Assembly: GCF_018687815.1 (NCBI RefSeq)
Contig: NZ_CP061306.1
Location: 496,001-560,000 of the forward strand
Origin: Polynucleobacter sp. JS-JIR-II-b4
GTDB taxonomy: Bacteria; Pseudomonadota; Gammaproteobacteria; Burkholderiales; Burkholderiaceae
Direction: 5' to 3'
Length of the DNA: 64,000 bases
Positions 1 through 9,504 of this stretch are shown here, piece after piece. Made by a program: the position numbers and the translations under genes. The notes under the pieces were generated by a model, which saw only the letters and a program-made list of their open reading frames with translations, did no database searches and had not been told where the DNA came from. How positions within the stretch are numbered: position 1 is the first letter of the stretch; every line of letters begins with the position of its first letter.

Positions 1-479
1 TGACGCTTCTTTTCTGTGAGGCTGGATTGGCTGAAAGTAACTGGTGTCCCGGCCTCTGCATAGTGAATCGCATCAGCTAATAGGCGTGAAAGCGGTAGTT
101 TTCCACCCAGCCCTTGCTTGGAGAGCTTGTGTGCTGCGCCCCAGCCAGAGATAGTGCCTGCAACCGTATTGGCAGCTACTGGACCGCGAAATGGAATGGC
201 TTTGGTGATGCCGCGTTCTGCATACCATTGTTTGGTGGCCAAACCAGCAGCTGCGCCGCAGGCGTCAATTCCGCCCATAGCCTTGCCTGGGGAGTGAATC
301 ACCCAGAACGAGTCGCCGCCTATGGAGTTCATATGGGGGTAGACCACTGCAATAGTTGCAGCAGCCGCAACCATTGCTTCTAAGGCATTGCCGCCTTCTC
401 GTAAAACAGCTAAAGCAGATTCTGATGCTAGAGAATGTGGCGCTACCGCCATTCCTCTGGTTCCCCATTTTGGTTGCAT
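1..479 (-). CDS. ggt: Gamma-glutamyltransferase, N-terminal part (cut by window edge)
   Basis: The minus-strand frame opens at the ATG at 477-479 and stays open to base 1, so about 159 N-terminal residues are present and the rest lies outside the window. The protein begins MQPKWGTRGMAVAPHSLAS and continues with REGGNALEAMVAAAA, VVYPHMNSIGGDSF and NTVAGTISGW. These are the conserved N-terminal blocks of gamma-glutamyltranspeptidases, which cleave the gamma-glutamyl bond of glutathione and related amides. The catalytic Thr, which lies at the start of the small subunit, is beyond the window. There is no signal peptide at this start, so the protein may be a cytoplasmic Ggt-like acylase rather than a classical periplasmic enzyme. 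The family call is firm; the substrate is unknown. Confidence 0.85.
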   Translation of the reverse strand, partial: MQPKWGTRGMAVAPHSLASESALAVLREGGNALEAMVAAAATIAVVYPHMNSIGGDSFWVIHSPGKAMGGIDACGAAAGLATKQWYAERGITKAIPFRGPVAANTVAGTISGWGAAHKLSKQGLGGKLPLSRLLADAIHYAEAGTPVTFSQSSLTEKKR

Positions 480-549
480 GATTGTTGTCCGGTTAAATAA
501 TTGGTTTTGTTATGGCTATATTGTATTGCTGGCTTAAAGATTGCTCTGG

Positions 550-819
550 CTAAATGTGCCCAGTTTTGGTGGCGATCTCAATCTCAAAAAAAGCGAGTTT
601 TTTAGACCTTGGTAAACGCTTTAAGCGGAGCTCCGCTTTAGAGGCTTCAGAACGGTCGGGGTGTTCTTGTGTTGCTAAGAGGACAACTGGACTGCGTGAT
701 CTTGTATAACGAGCGCCTTGCCCCGAATTATGGGCGTCTAGGCGATGCTCTAAACGATTGGTAATACCGGCATAGTAGGTGCCATCTGCACACTCAAGTA
801 GGTATACAAGCCAGGTCAA
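550..819 (-). CDS. GIY-YIG nuclease family protein (UPF0213/YhbQ-like)
   Basis: This 89-residue protein starts MTWLVYLLECADGTYYAGITN. It contains the paired motif of the GIY-YIG fold (VYLLEC then YYAGIT, residues 5-19), followed by the R-L-x-x-H-N block and GARYTRSRSP typical of the small single-domain YhbQ/UPF0213 group. Members have a nuclease fold, but their cellular role is poorly defined. It sits between ggt and clpB, on the strand opposite clpB, with 91 bases between the two starts. It is full length for the family. Confidence 0.85.
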   Translation of the reverse strand: MTWLVYLLECADGTYYAGITNRLEHRLDAHNSGQGARYTRSRSPVVLLATQEHPDRSEASKAELRLKRLPRSKKLAFFEIEIATKTGHI

Positions 820-854
820 AATAGATCAAATTTGGGTTAAAAGTGCGTTGGATG

Positions 855-882
855 CTTGAAATTATCATTAATGCCCTTATAT
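855..882 (+). promoter_or_regulatory. Candidate sigma-32 (heat-shock) promoter of clpB
   Basis: CTTGAA at 855-860, a 14-base spacer and CCTTATAT at 875-882 resemble the RpoH consensus CTTGAA-N13-15-CCCCATnT, with a perfect -35 and 6 of 8 at the -10. It lies 28 bases upstream of the clpB ATG. ClpB is a standard RpoH target in proteobacteria. Assignment is by eye. Confidence 0.5.
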
Positions 883-910
883 TCTATAGATAGATATATG
901 GAGTGCAAAA

Positions 911-3514
911 ATGAGAATAGATAAATTAACAACCAAGTTTCAGGAGGCCTTAAGTGAGGCCCAAAGTATCGCTTTAGCTAAAGATAATCAATATATTGAA
1001 CCTGCCCACGTATTGCTGGCAATGTTGCGTGATTCTGATGGTGGCGCCAAGAGTTTGTTGACCCGAGCTGGGGTGAATGTTTCTGGGTTAGAAAAGGGCG
1101 CAGAGAAAATCATCGGCAATCTTCCTGAGGTGCAAGGCACGGGTGGAGAAGTGCAGGTCGGCCGTGATTTAAGTAACTGGCTCAACCTATGTGAAAAAGA
1201 GGCCAATAAGCGCAATGATCAATTTATTGCAGGCGAATTGTTCTTGCTAGTGGTGGCTGATGACAAAGGTGAGCTCGGTAAAGTGGCTCGTGAGAATGGA
1301 TTAAATCGTAAATCGTTAGAAGCGGCTATTGATTTAGTGCGCGGAGGAGAGTCAGTGAATAGTGCGGATGCTGAAGGCCAACGTGAAGCCTTAAAGAAAT
1401 ACACAGTCGATTTAACTGAGCGCGCGCGCATGGGCAAGCTCGATCCAGTCATTGGGCGTGATGATGAGATTCGTCGCACCATTCAAATTTTGCAACGTCG
1501 TGGCAAGAACAATCCGGTACTCATTGGTGAGCCAGGTGTTGGTAAGACTGCTATCGTTGAAGGCTTAGCGCAGCGTATTGTTAATGGTGAAGTTCCTGAG
1601 ACTTTGAAAAATAAGCGTGTCTTGGTCTTGGACATGGCCTTGTTATTGGCTGGTGCCAAGTACCGCGGTGAATTCGAAGAGCGTCTCAAGGCTGTTCTGA
1701 GTGATGTCGCCAAAGATGAAGGTCAAACCATTATCTTTATCGACGAGATTCATACGATGGTAGGTGCTGGTAAAGGTGATGGCGCAATGGATGCTGGAAA
1801 TATGCTCAAGCCTGCCTTGGCCCGCGGTGAATTACATTGCATTGGTGCAACTACCTTAGACGAATATCGTAAGTACATCGAAAAAGATCCAGCGCTGGAA
1901 CGTCGTTTCCAAAAAGTGATGGTGGAAGAGCCTACCGTCGAGGCAACTATTGCCATCTTGCGAGGCCTTAAAGAGCGCTATGAACTACATCATGGTATCG
2001 AAATTACTGATCCAGCTATTGTTGCGGCTGCTGAGTTATCGCATCGCTACATTACGGATCGTTTCTTGCCAGATAAGGCGATCGACCTAATTGACGAAGC
2101 GGGTTCGCGCATTCGGATGGAGATTGATTCTAAGCCTGAGGTGATGGATAGGCTGGAGCGTCGTCTGATTCAATTAAAGATTGAGCGCGAAGCGGTTAAG
2201 AAGGAGAAGGACGATGCTTCGCAAAAACGCCTAGGTCTCATTGAGGATGAAATTAAACGTCTAGGCGCTGAATATGCTGATTTAGAAGAGGTTTGGAAAG
2301 CGGAGAAGGGCGCTGTATTAGGCGCAGCTCAGCTGAAAGAGGAGATTGAGAAAGTAAGGGTAGATATTGCAAAGTTACAACGCGATGGCAAGTTGGAAAA
2401 AGTTGCGGAGTTGCAGTATGGTAAGTTGCCTGAGCTTGAGGCTAAGTTGAAGTCTGCTGCTGCAGCCGAAGCTAAGGGTGATAAAGATGGCGTAGTGAAG
2501 AACAAGTTACTTCGCACCCAAGTTGGCGCCGAAGAAATTGCTGAAGTGGTTTCTCGTGCAACAGGTATTCCGGTATCAAAGATGATGCAAGGTGAGCGCG
2601 ATAAGTTGCTCAAGATGGAGGAGCTGCTGCATAAGCGTGTGGTTGGCCAAGAAGAGGCCATTCGCGCAGTATCAGATGCTATTCGTCGTTCCCGTGCTGG
2701 TTTGGCTGAAGAGAATCGTCCTTATGGATCCTTCTTATTCCTTGGGCCTACCGGGGTTGGTAAAACCGAGCTCTGTAAAGCCCTAGCTGGCTTCTTGTTT
2801 GATAGCGAAGATCACCTCATTCGTATTGATATGAGTGAGTTTATGGAGAAGCATAGCGTGGCGCGTTTAATCGGCGCGCCTCCGGGCTACGTTGGCTACG
2901 AAGAGGGTGGTTATTTAACCGAGCAAGTTCGTCGTCATCCATATAGCGTGATCTTGTTTGATGAAATCGAGAAAGCTCACCCAGATGTATTTAATGTTCT
3001 CTTGCAGGTATTGGATGATGGTCGTCTAACAGATGGTCAAGGTCGCACCGTGGACTTCAAGAATACCGTCATCGTCATGACCAGCAATATTGGTTCGCAT
3101 TTAATTCAGTCAATGGTGGATAAGAAGCAAGCAGAAATTAAAGAAGCGGTATTTGAAGAGCTAAAGAATCATTTCCGCCCTGAGTTCTTAAACCGTATTG
3201 ATGAAATCGTAGTGTTCCATGGTCTAGACAAGGGCAATATTGCGAGTATTGCGAAGATCTTGCTGAAGAACTTGTCAGATCGTTTGGCAAAAGTGGATAT
3301 GCAGCTTGAGGTCAGTGATGCAGCCTTGAATAAGATTGCCGAGGTGGGTTTTGATCCAGTCTTTGGAGCAAGGCCACTTAAGCGGGCGATTCAGCAGCAT
3401 ATTGAAAACCCAGTATCTAAGATGATTTTGGAAGGTAAGTTTGGACCCATGGATGTAGTGCCTGTCGATGTTGATAAAGCCGGTGACTTTAGCTTTAGCC
3501 GTCAGGTCCATTAA
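911..3514 (+). CDS. clpB: ATP-dependent disaggregase ClpB
   Basis: This 867-residue AAA+ chaperone solubilises aggregated proteins in the cytoplasm together with DnaK. The N-terminal double Clp repeat starts at residue 1 ([21 protein letters not shown]). The first nucleotide-binding domain has Walker A GEPGVGKT at 206-213 and Walker B with D278-E279. The coiled-coil middle domain spans roughly 400-530 and is rich in E, K and R. The second domain has GPTGVGKT at 612-619, the pore loop GYVGYEEGG and the sensor TSNIGS. Length is as expected (E. coli 857). GGAG lies 7 bases before the ATG. A heat-shock-like promoter lies directly upstream. Confidence 0.98.
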   Translation: MRIDKLTTKFQEALSEAQSIALAKDNQYIEPAHVLLAMLRDSDGGAKSLLTRAGVNVSGLEKGAEKIIGNLPEVQGTGGEVQVGRDLSNWLNLCEKEANKRNDQFIAGELFLLVVADDKGELGKVARENGLNRKSLEAAIDLVRGGESVNSADAEGQREALKKYTVDLTERARMGKLDPVIGRDDEIRRTIQILQRRGKNNPVLIGEPGVGKTAIVEGLAQRIVNGEVPETLKNKRVLVLDMALLLAGAKYRGEFEERLKAVLSDVAKDEGQTIIFIDEIHTMVGAGKGDGAMDAGNMLKPALARGELHCIGATTLDEYRKYIEKDPALERRFQKVMVEEPTVEATIAILRGLKERYELHHGIEITDPAIVAAAELSHRYITDRFLPDKAIDLIDEAGSRIRMEIDSKPEVMDRLERRLIQLKIEREAVKKEKDDASQKRLGLIEDEIKRLGAEYADLEEVWKAEKGAVLGAAQLKEEIEKVRVDIAKLQRDGKLEKVAELQYGKLPELEAKLKSAAAAEAKGDKDGVVKNKLLRTQVGAEEIAEVVSRATGIPVSKMMQGERDKLLKMEELLHKRVVGQEEAIRAVSDAIRRSRAGLAEENRPYGSFLFLGPTGVGKTELCKALAGFLFDSEDHLIRIDMSEFMEKHSVARLIGAPPGYVGYEEGGYLTEQVRRHPYSVILFDEIEKAHPDVFNVLLQVLDDGRLTDGQGRTVDFKNTVIVMTSNIGSHLIQSMVDKKQAEIKEAVFEELKNHFRPEFLNRIDEIVVFHGLDKGNIASIAKILLKNLSDRLAKVDMQLEVSDAALNKIAEVGFDPVFGARPLKRAIQQHIENPVSKMILEGKFGPMDVVPVDVDKAGDFSFSRQVH

Positions 3515-3533
3515 GTAGTCAAAATATAGTTCA

Positions 3534-3549
3534 GCAGGAATATTCCTGC
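3534..3549. repeat. Perfect 16-bp palindrome between clpB and the MFS gene
   Basis: GCAGGAATATTCCTGC is self-complementary over its whole length and lies 17 bases before the ATG of the MFS gene and 19 bases after the clpB stop. It has no following T-run, so it is not a typical terminator. Its place near the start codon fits an operator for the transporter gene, but no known regulator is recognised. Confidence 0.4.
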
Positions 3550-3566
3550 GCCAGTAAACTTGGTAC

Positions 3567-4799
3567 ATGACTGTTGCGCTTAGTAGGCGTGCCAGTGATG
3601 TCCGGGTTATTGGTCTCATTAGCCTAGCTCACGGCAGCTCCCATTTCTTTCATTTAGTGCTTCCTCCCATGTTCCCATGGTTGAAGGATGCTTTTGCATT
3701 GAGTTATGCCGAACTCGGTTTACTCATGTCGGTCTTCTTTGTTGTGTCTTGTGTAGCTCAGGCTACATCTGGTTTTTTAGTGGACCGTATTGGAGCTCGG
3801 CCAGTTTTATTTAGCGGCATAAGCATGCTTGTCATTGCAGCACTGGTGTATTCCCAAAGTAATGGTTATGCCATGCTCTTATTGGGGGCGGTCATTGCTG
3901 GTTGCGGTAACGGTATTTTTCATCCTGTTGACTACACACTCATCAATCACAAGGTGTCGCCACCCAATCTTCCATATGCCTATTCAATGCATGGTGTCAC
4001 AGGGTACTTGGGGTGGGCAGCTGCGCCAGCCTTCATGGTGGCGATTGCTCAATTGGCCGATTGGCGTATTGCATTCTTATCTGCAGTACTACTGGAGGTT
4101 TGTGTCTTAGCGATTCTTTGGATCAATAGAAATTATCTTTTAGACAATGTTAAAGAGCGTCATGAGAATACGCATGCAAGTACTCAGGCTGCTAATCCTG
4201 GCATTGCTCAGGAGAGCCCATTCGCATTCTTGAGGTTGCCAGCTGTTTGGTTATGTTGGGCCTTCTTTTTCTTCAGTATGGCCTCCACCTCGAGCTTACA
4301 ATCTTTTGCGCCAAGTGCACTTTTTAGTATTTATGAAGTTCCTTTAAATGTAGGTAGTTACTACATTACGCTTTTGGCATTGGGGAGTGCTGGAGGAGTT
4401 TTATTTGGGGGCTACTTGGCGGCAAAGTTGCAGGCACCAGAAAGAATTGTCTCCATATGCCTCTCTATTACGGTAGTAATGTGCTTGCTGTTATCTACAG
4501 GATTCATTTCAATTGATCTCATTCCTATCATCTTCTTTGCGCTGGGATTCGGGTATGGAGTGGTGGCACCTTCGCGAGATCTATTGGTGAAAAAGGCAAC
4601 ACCTCAAGGCGTAGCTGGACGCGTATATGGAATCGTCTATTCAGGAATTGATTTGGGTGCCGCAGTTGGCCCATTTATTTTTGGCTTCTTTATGGATGCT
4701 GGATTGCCAAAGGCGCTATTTCTTGGGATTGTCGTGTTCCAGCTCATGATTATTCCAACTGTCTTTAAGGTAACCTCAAAGAATCGGCAAGCAGCTTAA
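3567..4799 (+). CDS. Major facilitator superfamily transporter
   Basis: This 410-residue integral membrane protein has about 12 hydrophobic segments and a central hydrophilic loop around residues 190-215. The loop between helices 2 and 3 carries DRIGARPV, a form of the MFS motif A. It is a secondary carrier of the inner membrane; the substrate cannot be told from the sequence. It is convergent with pxpA and its TAA overlaps the pxpA stop inside the shared TTAA at 4796-4799. Its neighbours are the heat-shock gene clpB and the oxoprolinase genes. A link to 5-oxoproline transport is only a guess from position. Confidence 0.85.
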   Translation: MTVALSRRASDVRVIGLISLAHGSSHFFHLVLPPMFPWLKDAFALSYAELGLLMSVFFVVSCVAQATSGFLVDRIGARPVLFSGISMLVIAALVYSQSNGYAMLLLGAVIAGCGNGIFHPVDYTLINHKVSPPNLPYAYSMHGVTGYLGWAAAPAFMVAIAQLADWRIAFLSAVLLEVCVLAILWINRNYLLDNVKERHENTHASTQAANPGIAQESPFAFLRLPAVWLCWAFFFFSMASTSSLQSFAPSALFSIYEVPLNVGSYYITLLALGSAGGVLFGGYLAAKLQAPERIVSICLSITVVMCLLLSTGFISIDLIPIIFFALGFGYGVVAPSRDLLVKKATPQGVAGRVYGIVYSGIDLGAAVGPFIFGFFMDAGLPKALFLGIVVFQLMIIPTVFKVTSKNRQAA

Positions 4800-5515
4800 A
4801 CTAGAGCCGCTTTAATCCTTTTTGCAAATTCAACCGCATGCGGATTATCACCATGAATGCATAAGGTGTCAGCCTGGATTTTGATTTCACTACCATCAAT
4901 TGCAGTGACTTTTCCATTCTTTGAAAAATAGATTGCTTGATTGAGCGCATCCGATTCATCTTCAATTACTGCGCCCGCTTGAGTACGCGGGACCAGAAAG
5001 CCTTCTTTGGTGTATCTGCGATCCGCGAATACCTCTTGCCATACCGGAACATTTAGCTCTTTGGCAGCATCGATCAAGCAACTTCCTGCAAGGCCGTACA
5101 AAATAACTTCGGATCCTAAATCTTTTACAGCCTGTGCAATACCTCGCGCGAGTTTGATGTCTTTAGCTGCCTGGTTATAAAGAGCCCCATGCGGTTTGAC
5201 ATGATGAAGCTTATTTCCAATTGCATCCACAAAAGCTTTTAATGCGCCAGCCTGGTAAAGAACATAATTGTAGGCATCTTGTTCGGATATGGCCATCTCA
5301 CGTCGCCCAAAGCCTTCTAGATCTGGAAGGCCTGGATGTGCGCCAATATGAACCCCTTTTTTACTTGCCATTTCAACTAACTTTTTCATACGCGCTGGAT
5401 CGCCAGCGTGCCACCCGCAGGCAATATTGGTCGATGTAATGTAGTCAAGCAATAACGCGTCATTGCCCATATCCCAGGCGCCAAAGCCTTCGCCCATATC
5501 GCTATTAATATCCAT
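4796..5515 (-). CDS. pxpA: 5-oxoprolinase subunit PxpA (LamB/YcsF family)
   Basis: This 239-residue cytoplasmic protein opens with MDINSDMGEGFGAWDMG and has STNIACGWHAGDPARM and HIGAHPGLPD, the hallmark blocks of the LamB/YcsF family. PxpA is one of three subunits (PxpABC) of the prokaryotic ATP-dependent 5-oxoprolinase, which opens 5-oxoproline (pyroglutamate) to glutamate. It is translationally coupled to the upstream pxpB-pxpC fusion: its ATG overlaps the fusion's TAA by one base (TAATG on the minus strand, 5513-5517). It is full length for the family (about 245). Confidence 0.95.
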   Translation of the reverse strand: MDINSDMGEGFGAWDMGNDALLLDYITSTNIACGWHAGDPARMKKLVEMASKKGVHIGAHPGLPDLEGFGRREMAISEQDAYNYVLYQAGALKAFVDAIGNKLHHVKPHGALYNQAAKDIKLARGIAQAVKDLGSEVILYGLAGSCLIDAAKELNVPVWQEVFADRRYTKEGFLVPRTQAGAVIEDESDALNQAIYFSKNGKVTAIDGSEIKIQADTLCIHGDNPHAVEFAKRIKAALV

Positions 5516-7257
5516 TACGAATTTCCACTGGTTTGAATAATTGTTTGAATTGAGTTAATTGTTGATTCTTCTAACTTTAATGCTTCTGCATTTAAACGGT
5601 CTGCCTCTTCAATATCTATTGGAATAAATCGTATTTTTGAGCCGGGTTTAACTTGTGCCAATTTAATGAGGTTGGAATGAATTACCTCGGCTAAGCGTGG
5701 GTATCCGCCAGTGGTTTGGTGCTCTGCAAGCATCACAATAGGTTCATGTGAGGGTGGAAATTGCACAGTTCCAAACGTAATCGCTTGTGATGGAATATTA
5801 GGCAAATTCTTTTTAACCTTAAACTCGCCTTGTAGACGTAGACCCATACGATTGCTTTGGTTGCTCACAGTCCAAACGGTCGACCAAAATAACTCTCGCT
5901 CTTTAATCGATAAAAAGGGTAGGTGAGGCCCTGCCAAGCAATAGATTGGCGTGATTGCTGCCAATGGCGTGAAAGGTGACTTGATATGCCATTTTGCGAA
6001 ACATGGCAAAGCATCTTCTTTAAGGAGTGACTTTAAGAAAGGCGACTGCAAAGGTGATTGGGGGTTGATGAGCGATAAGAGCTGCCCCTTTTCAAGGCGT
6101 TTTGGTCCCATATCAGCGCTGATGTGTGAGCCTGAGCGGCCCAAGATTTTAGGTAATTGCAGCCCGCCACCAATAGCCAAAAGCGCTCGAAACCCAGGAT
6201 TAAGCGGCGAAAATTTGAGCACGCTGCCTTTTGCCAACCATACGGGTCTATTGCCTGGGATGCGTTGATCATCAACAATGCCGTCACAGTGTGCGCCAAC
6301 CCAGGCTACACAAGTTGCTTGATGAAAGAGGAGGCTTGGACCGCTGGAGGTTATCTCTATGGTGGCCATGTCTACTGAGTTGCCTACCAAAGCATTTGCT
6401 AGATGAAGAGATGATAAGTCGCAGGCTCCACCAGGACCAACCGCCCAATGAGAAAGGCCAGATCTTGGCTCATCCTGAATAGTGCTAAAGGTTCCAGACT
6501 GTAATACTTCAATCGATGCTTTGTTATTAACCTTATCTAATGCGTGAATAATTTCTTGGTGAGCGTTCTTTTGATCTTGTTTGTAAAACTCATCCAATGT
6601 AATTTCTTCAATCTGCATTTGATCTCCAGCCATAAATAATCCTGGCGGTTGATTTTGGATGTCAAACATTTGATTGGGTGAGCGACCAATTAGATTCCAT
6701 CCTCCTGGCGTGGTTCGAGGGTAAATTGCAGTTTGTAATTCTGCAATCGCAACGCTACCTTTAGGGACTGCTGGTCGAGGAGAGGGTAGGCGAGGTAGGC
6801 GTAACTTAGGGTCAAGGCCACTAAAGTATGCAAACCCAGGCATAAAGCCCAGAATATCTGCCGTATAAAGATTTTTCTTGTGAAGATGAATTGTCTCTTC
6901 AATAGACAGTTGGCAGGCCTTAGCAATGGCGTGTAGATCTAACGCAACATCCGGGTGATAACAAACTTGAATCCGGTGAATCTTAGCCGGATAAGTTGAG
7001 CGCTTCTTTTGTTTTGCCAGCTGATGCTGAATTTTCTCTAGTTCTGCAAATGCTTGTTGACGCGTTAGGTTTGGACCTTCATGCGTATATTGCAATTGGA
7101 TGACCAGCGAATCTAGGCCAGGAACGATTTCAGCGGCCCATAAGGGTTTGTTGGCCAACAGTAGCTTGCTTAGCTCATGAATATCTTTTAAGGCATCTGA
7201 TGATTTGGAGAAATCAATCAATATGCTGTGGTCGCCAATTAGTGTGCAATGCATCAT
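5515..7257 (-). CDS. pxpBC: Fused 5-oxoprolinase subunits PxpB-PxpC (KipI-KipA type)
   Basis: This 580-residue protein joins two normally separate oxoprolinase subunits. Residues about 1-225 are PxpB (allophanate hydrolase subunit 1/KipI fold), with ILGFMPGFAYFSGL around 135-148 and PRLPSPRPAVPKGSVAIA after it. After a short linker (about 226-247), residues about 248-580 are PxpC (biotin-dependent carboxyltransferase-like/KipA), with VLQSGTFSTIQDEPRSG and EHQTTGGYPRLAEV. It is the first gene of a two-gene unit with pxpA. The start has two consecutive ATGs (7252-7257) and no strong ribosome binding site. Both halves look complete, so this is a natural fusion rather than a frameshift artefact. 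Confidence 0.93.
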   Translation of the reverse strand: MMHCTLIGDHSILIDFSKSSDALKDIHELSKLLLANKPLWAAEIVPGLDSLVIQLQYTHEGPNLTRQQAFAELEKIQHQLAKQKKRSTYPAKIHRIQVCYHPDVALDLHAIAKACQLSIEETIHLHKKNLYTADILGFMPGFAYFSGLDPKLRLPRLPSPRPAVPKGSVAIAELQTAIYPRTTPGGWNLIGRSPNQMFDIQNQPPGLFMAGDQMQIEEITLDEFYKQDQKNAHQEIIHALDKVNNKASIEVLQSGTFSTIQDEPRSGLSHWAVGPGGACDLSSLHLANALVGNSVDMATIEITSSGPSLLFHQATCVAWVGAHCDGIVDDQRIPGNRPVWLAKGSVLKFSPLNPGFRALLAIGGGLQLPKILGRSGSHISADMGPKRLEKGQLLSLINPQSPLQSPFLKSLLKEDALPCFAKWHIKSPFTPLAAITPIYCLAGPHLPFLSIKERELFWSTVWTVSNQSNRMGLRLQGEFKVKKNLPNIPSQAITFGTVQFPPSHEPIVMLAEHQTTGGYPRLAEVIHSNLIKLAQVKPGSKIRFIPIDIEEADRLNAEALKLEESTINSIQTIIQTSGNS

Positions 7258-7364
7258 GATGGAGTGTTAGGGGTTTTCTCTAGTATGTGCTTTAGCGGGA
7301 ATAATTGGGTTATAAAGATGGTACTCATTCATTAATTTAAAGCCTAAAAAATAAAGGAGACAAA

Positions 7365-8627
7365 ATGAGTCAACAACAAGATACCAGTCTGACTGGTTTT
7401 TATAAGGTCATGAACCCCAAGGAAAAGAAAACTTTTTGGGGTTGTTTCTTAGGCTGGGCATTAGATGGCATGGACTTCATGATTTACCCCTTGGTGATTG
7501 GAACCATTATTGCAGTATGGCAGGTTGACCGTGGTATGGCCGGCCTGGCTGTAACAGGTACTTTATTGGCTTCTGCATTTGGTGGATGGTTTGCAGGTTA
7601 TTTAGCCGATCGAATCGGTCGCGTACGCACGCTTCAGTTCACGATTCTTTGGTTCTCTAGCTTCAGTTTAATTTGCGCATTCACGCAAGACTTTAATCAG
7701 CTCATGATTGCTCGCGCACTCTTGGGTTTTGGTTTCGGTGGTGAGTGGGCAGCTGGTGCGGTACTGATGGGCGAGACGATTCGTGCTGAATATCGTGGTC
7801 GCGCTGTAGGAAGTGTGCAATCCGCGTGGGCGGTAGGTTGGGGCGCTGCTGTACTCCTGCAAGCTATTATGTTTAGCTTGCTTCCTGCTGATATGGCATG
7901 GCGCGCAATGTTTGTTGTGGGCTTCTTCCCTGCATTACTCTTACTCTACATCCGTCGTAATGTAGAGGAGCCTGAGATTGCGAAGATTGCTCGTGAAAAA
8001 GTTGTAGCAGCTGGTGACTCACCATCAATCTTTGAGATTTTCAAACCGGGTATCTTGAAAACCACAATCTTGGCATCTTTGTTGACCATGGGTGCGCAAG
8101 GTGGTTACTACGCAATTACTACTTGGGTACCAACCTTTCTAAAGGCTGAGCGTAAATTAACAGTGGTTGGCTCTACCGGTTATTTGGCATTCCTGATTGT
8201 TGGTAGCTTTGTTGGCTATCTAGTTGGCGCGTGGATGGCTGACCGCTTTGGCCGTCGGAAACTATTTATGACTTTCTCATTGGGGGCAATTATTTTAGTG
8301 TTGGCATACACCCAGTTAGAAATCACTAATGAAATGATGATGTGGCTTGGCTTCCCCCTAGGATTTTTTGCCAGCGGTTATTTCTCGGGTATGGGCGCAT
8401 TCCTAACAGAATTATTCCCAACTCGTTTGCGTGGATCTGGTCAGGGCTTTTGCTATAACTTTGGCCGTGGTATTGGTGCTTTGTTTCCTGCTTTGGTCGG
8501 CTACTTCTCGGCTCAATATGGACTAGCGATGGCAATTGCGATCTTTGCTGTCATTGCTTATGGTGTTTTCTTTATAGCTGCTGTGATTCTTCCTGAAACC
8601 AAAGGACGCGAATTGCAGGCTAATTAA
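7365..8627 (+). CDS. MFS transporter, metabolite:H+ symporter type
   Basis: This 420-residue carrier has about 12 transmembrane segments and a central loop near residues 205-225. The helix 2-3 loop has DRIGRVRT and the equivalent second-half loop has DRFGRRKLF, both MFS motif A. GGEWAAGAVLMGE around residue 125 and the opening WALDGMDFMIYP resemble organic-acid/H+ symporters of the AAHS and sialate-type groups. A strong AAAGGAG lies 6 bases before the ATG. It is followed after 10 bases by an amidohydrolase gene and is divergent from the pxp genes. The substrate is probably a carboxylate, inferred from family resemblance and the neighbour. Confidence 0.85.
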   Translation: MSQQQDTSLTGFYKVMNPKEKKTFWGCFLGWALDGMDFMIYPLVIGTIIAVWQVDRGMAGLAVTGTLLASAFGGWFAGYLADRIGRVRTLQFTILWFSSFSLICAFTQDFNQLMIARALLGFGFGGEWAAGAVLMGETIRAEYRGRAVGSVQSAWAVGWGAAVLLQAIMFSLLPADMAWRAMFVVGFFPALLLLYIRRNVEEPEIAKIAREKVVAAGDSPSIFEIFKPGILKTTILASLLTMGAQGGYYAITTWVPTFLKAERKLTVVGSTGYLAFLIVGSFVGYLVGAWMADRFGRRKLFMTFSLGAIILVLAYTQLEITNEMMMWLGFPLGFFASGYFSGMGAFLTELFPTRLRGSGQGFCYNFGRGIGALFPALVGYFSAQYGLAMAIAIFAVIAYGVFFIAAVILPETKGRELQAN

Positions 8628-8637
8628 CGGCTTCTCT

Positions 8638-9504
8638 GTGTCACCAAAAGAAATTCCGTTTTGCCCAGGACCGCCCGATCATCAGGGTGGTCCCTTTTCT
8701 TTTAAGATGCCTTTCGGCGCAGTGGATACGCATGCGCATGTCATTAGCGCAGCCAGTTTTGTACCTGATCGTTCCTACACCTCTCCAGAGGCAACCGAAG
8801 AGCAATATATTCAAATGCTTGATGAGGTTGGTATGACCTACGGTGTGCTGATTCAAGTTAGCGTGAATGGCCAAGACAATGAGCCTATGCTTAAGGCGTT
8901 AAGGAATCATCCGCAGCGATTGCGTGGGGTTGCTGTGCCGCTCCTTGGTCAAGTAGATTCTTATTATCAAAAGATGAAGGATGCTGGTGTAGTTGGTGTT
9001 CGTATGAACCTCATGTTCTCTGGAGGTGGCTTAGATATTTCGAAGCTTGAAGAGTGCGATGCTCTAGCAAGAGATTGGGGTTGGCATATTCAATTTTTGT
9101 TAGATGCAAATGATCTTCCAATGCTAATGCCGCGTATGCAGAAGTTAAAGTCCATATTAATGATTGATCACATGGGCTACTTAAGAGCTTCTGTTGGTTT
9201 GGATTCGCCTGGTTTTAAAGCGCTCGTTGATTTGGTACGAGAGAGGGCATGGGTCAAAGTATCGGGTGCCTATCGTTTAACTGATCAAGCGCCTCCTTAT
9301 GAAGATGTGGTTCCTTATGCACAAGCATTAATTGATGCCGCACCTGAGCGATGTGTATGGGGCTCCGATTGGCCGCATGTTGCTAATTGGGGTGTTATGC
9401 CATCAGTAGCGCAGCTACTTGAAAGTCTTGCGTTATATGCGCCCGCTGAAGCACTACGCAATCGAATTCTTTGCTCCAACCCACAAAATCTATATTTTTC
9501 ATAA
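8638..9504 (+). CDS. Amidohydrolase family protein (2-pyrone-4,6-dicarboxylate hydrolase-like)
   Basis: This is a 288-residue TIM-barrel amidohydrolase. DTHAHV at residues 30-35 is the N-terminal metal-binding strand; LMIDHMGYL in the middle and CVWGSDWPHV near the end match the LigI-like group of lactonases. These typically hydrolyse a lactone or cyclic ester of an aromatic breakdown product. The start used is a GTG at 8638 without a clear ribosome binding site, just 10 bases after the transporter stop, which suggests coupling. An ATG at 8707 (residue 24) is an alternative but lies only six residues before the metal motif. The substrate is not known. Confidence 0.8.
   Translation: MSPKEIPFCPGPPDHQGGPFSFKMPFGAVDTHAHVISAASFVPDRSYTSPEATEEQYIQMLDEVGMTYGVLIQVSVNGQDNEPMLKALRNHPQRLRGVAVPLLGQVDSYYQKMKDAGVVGVRMNLMFSGGGLDISKLEECDALARDWGWHIQFLLDANDLPMLMPRMQKLKSILMIDHMGYLRASVGLDSPGFKALVDLVRERAWVKVSGAYRLTDQAPPYEDVVPYAQALIDAAPERCVWGSDWPHVANWGVMPSVAQLLESLALYAPAEALRNRILCSNPQNLYFS

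Noticed and set aside
265..468. 67-residue minus-strand frame near the left edge
   Set aside because: It is out of frame with the Ggt blocks, which run in the overlapping frame that starts at 479 and stays open to base 1.
3275..3619. 114-residue minus-strand frame over the end of clpB
   Set aside because: It lies antisense to the conserved ClpB C terminus and shows no family motif, so it is a shadow frame.
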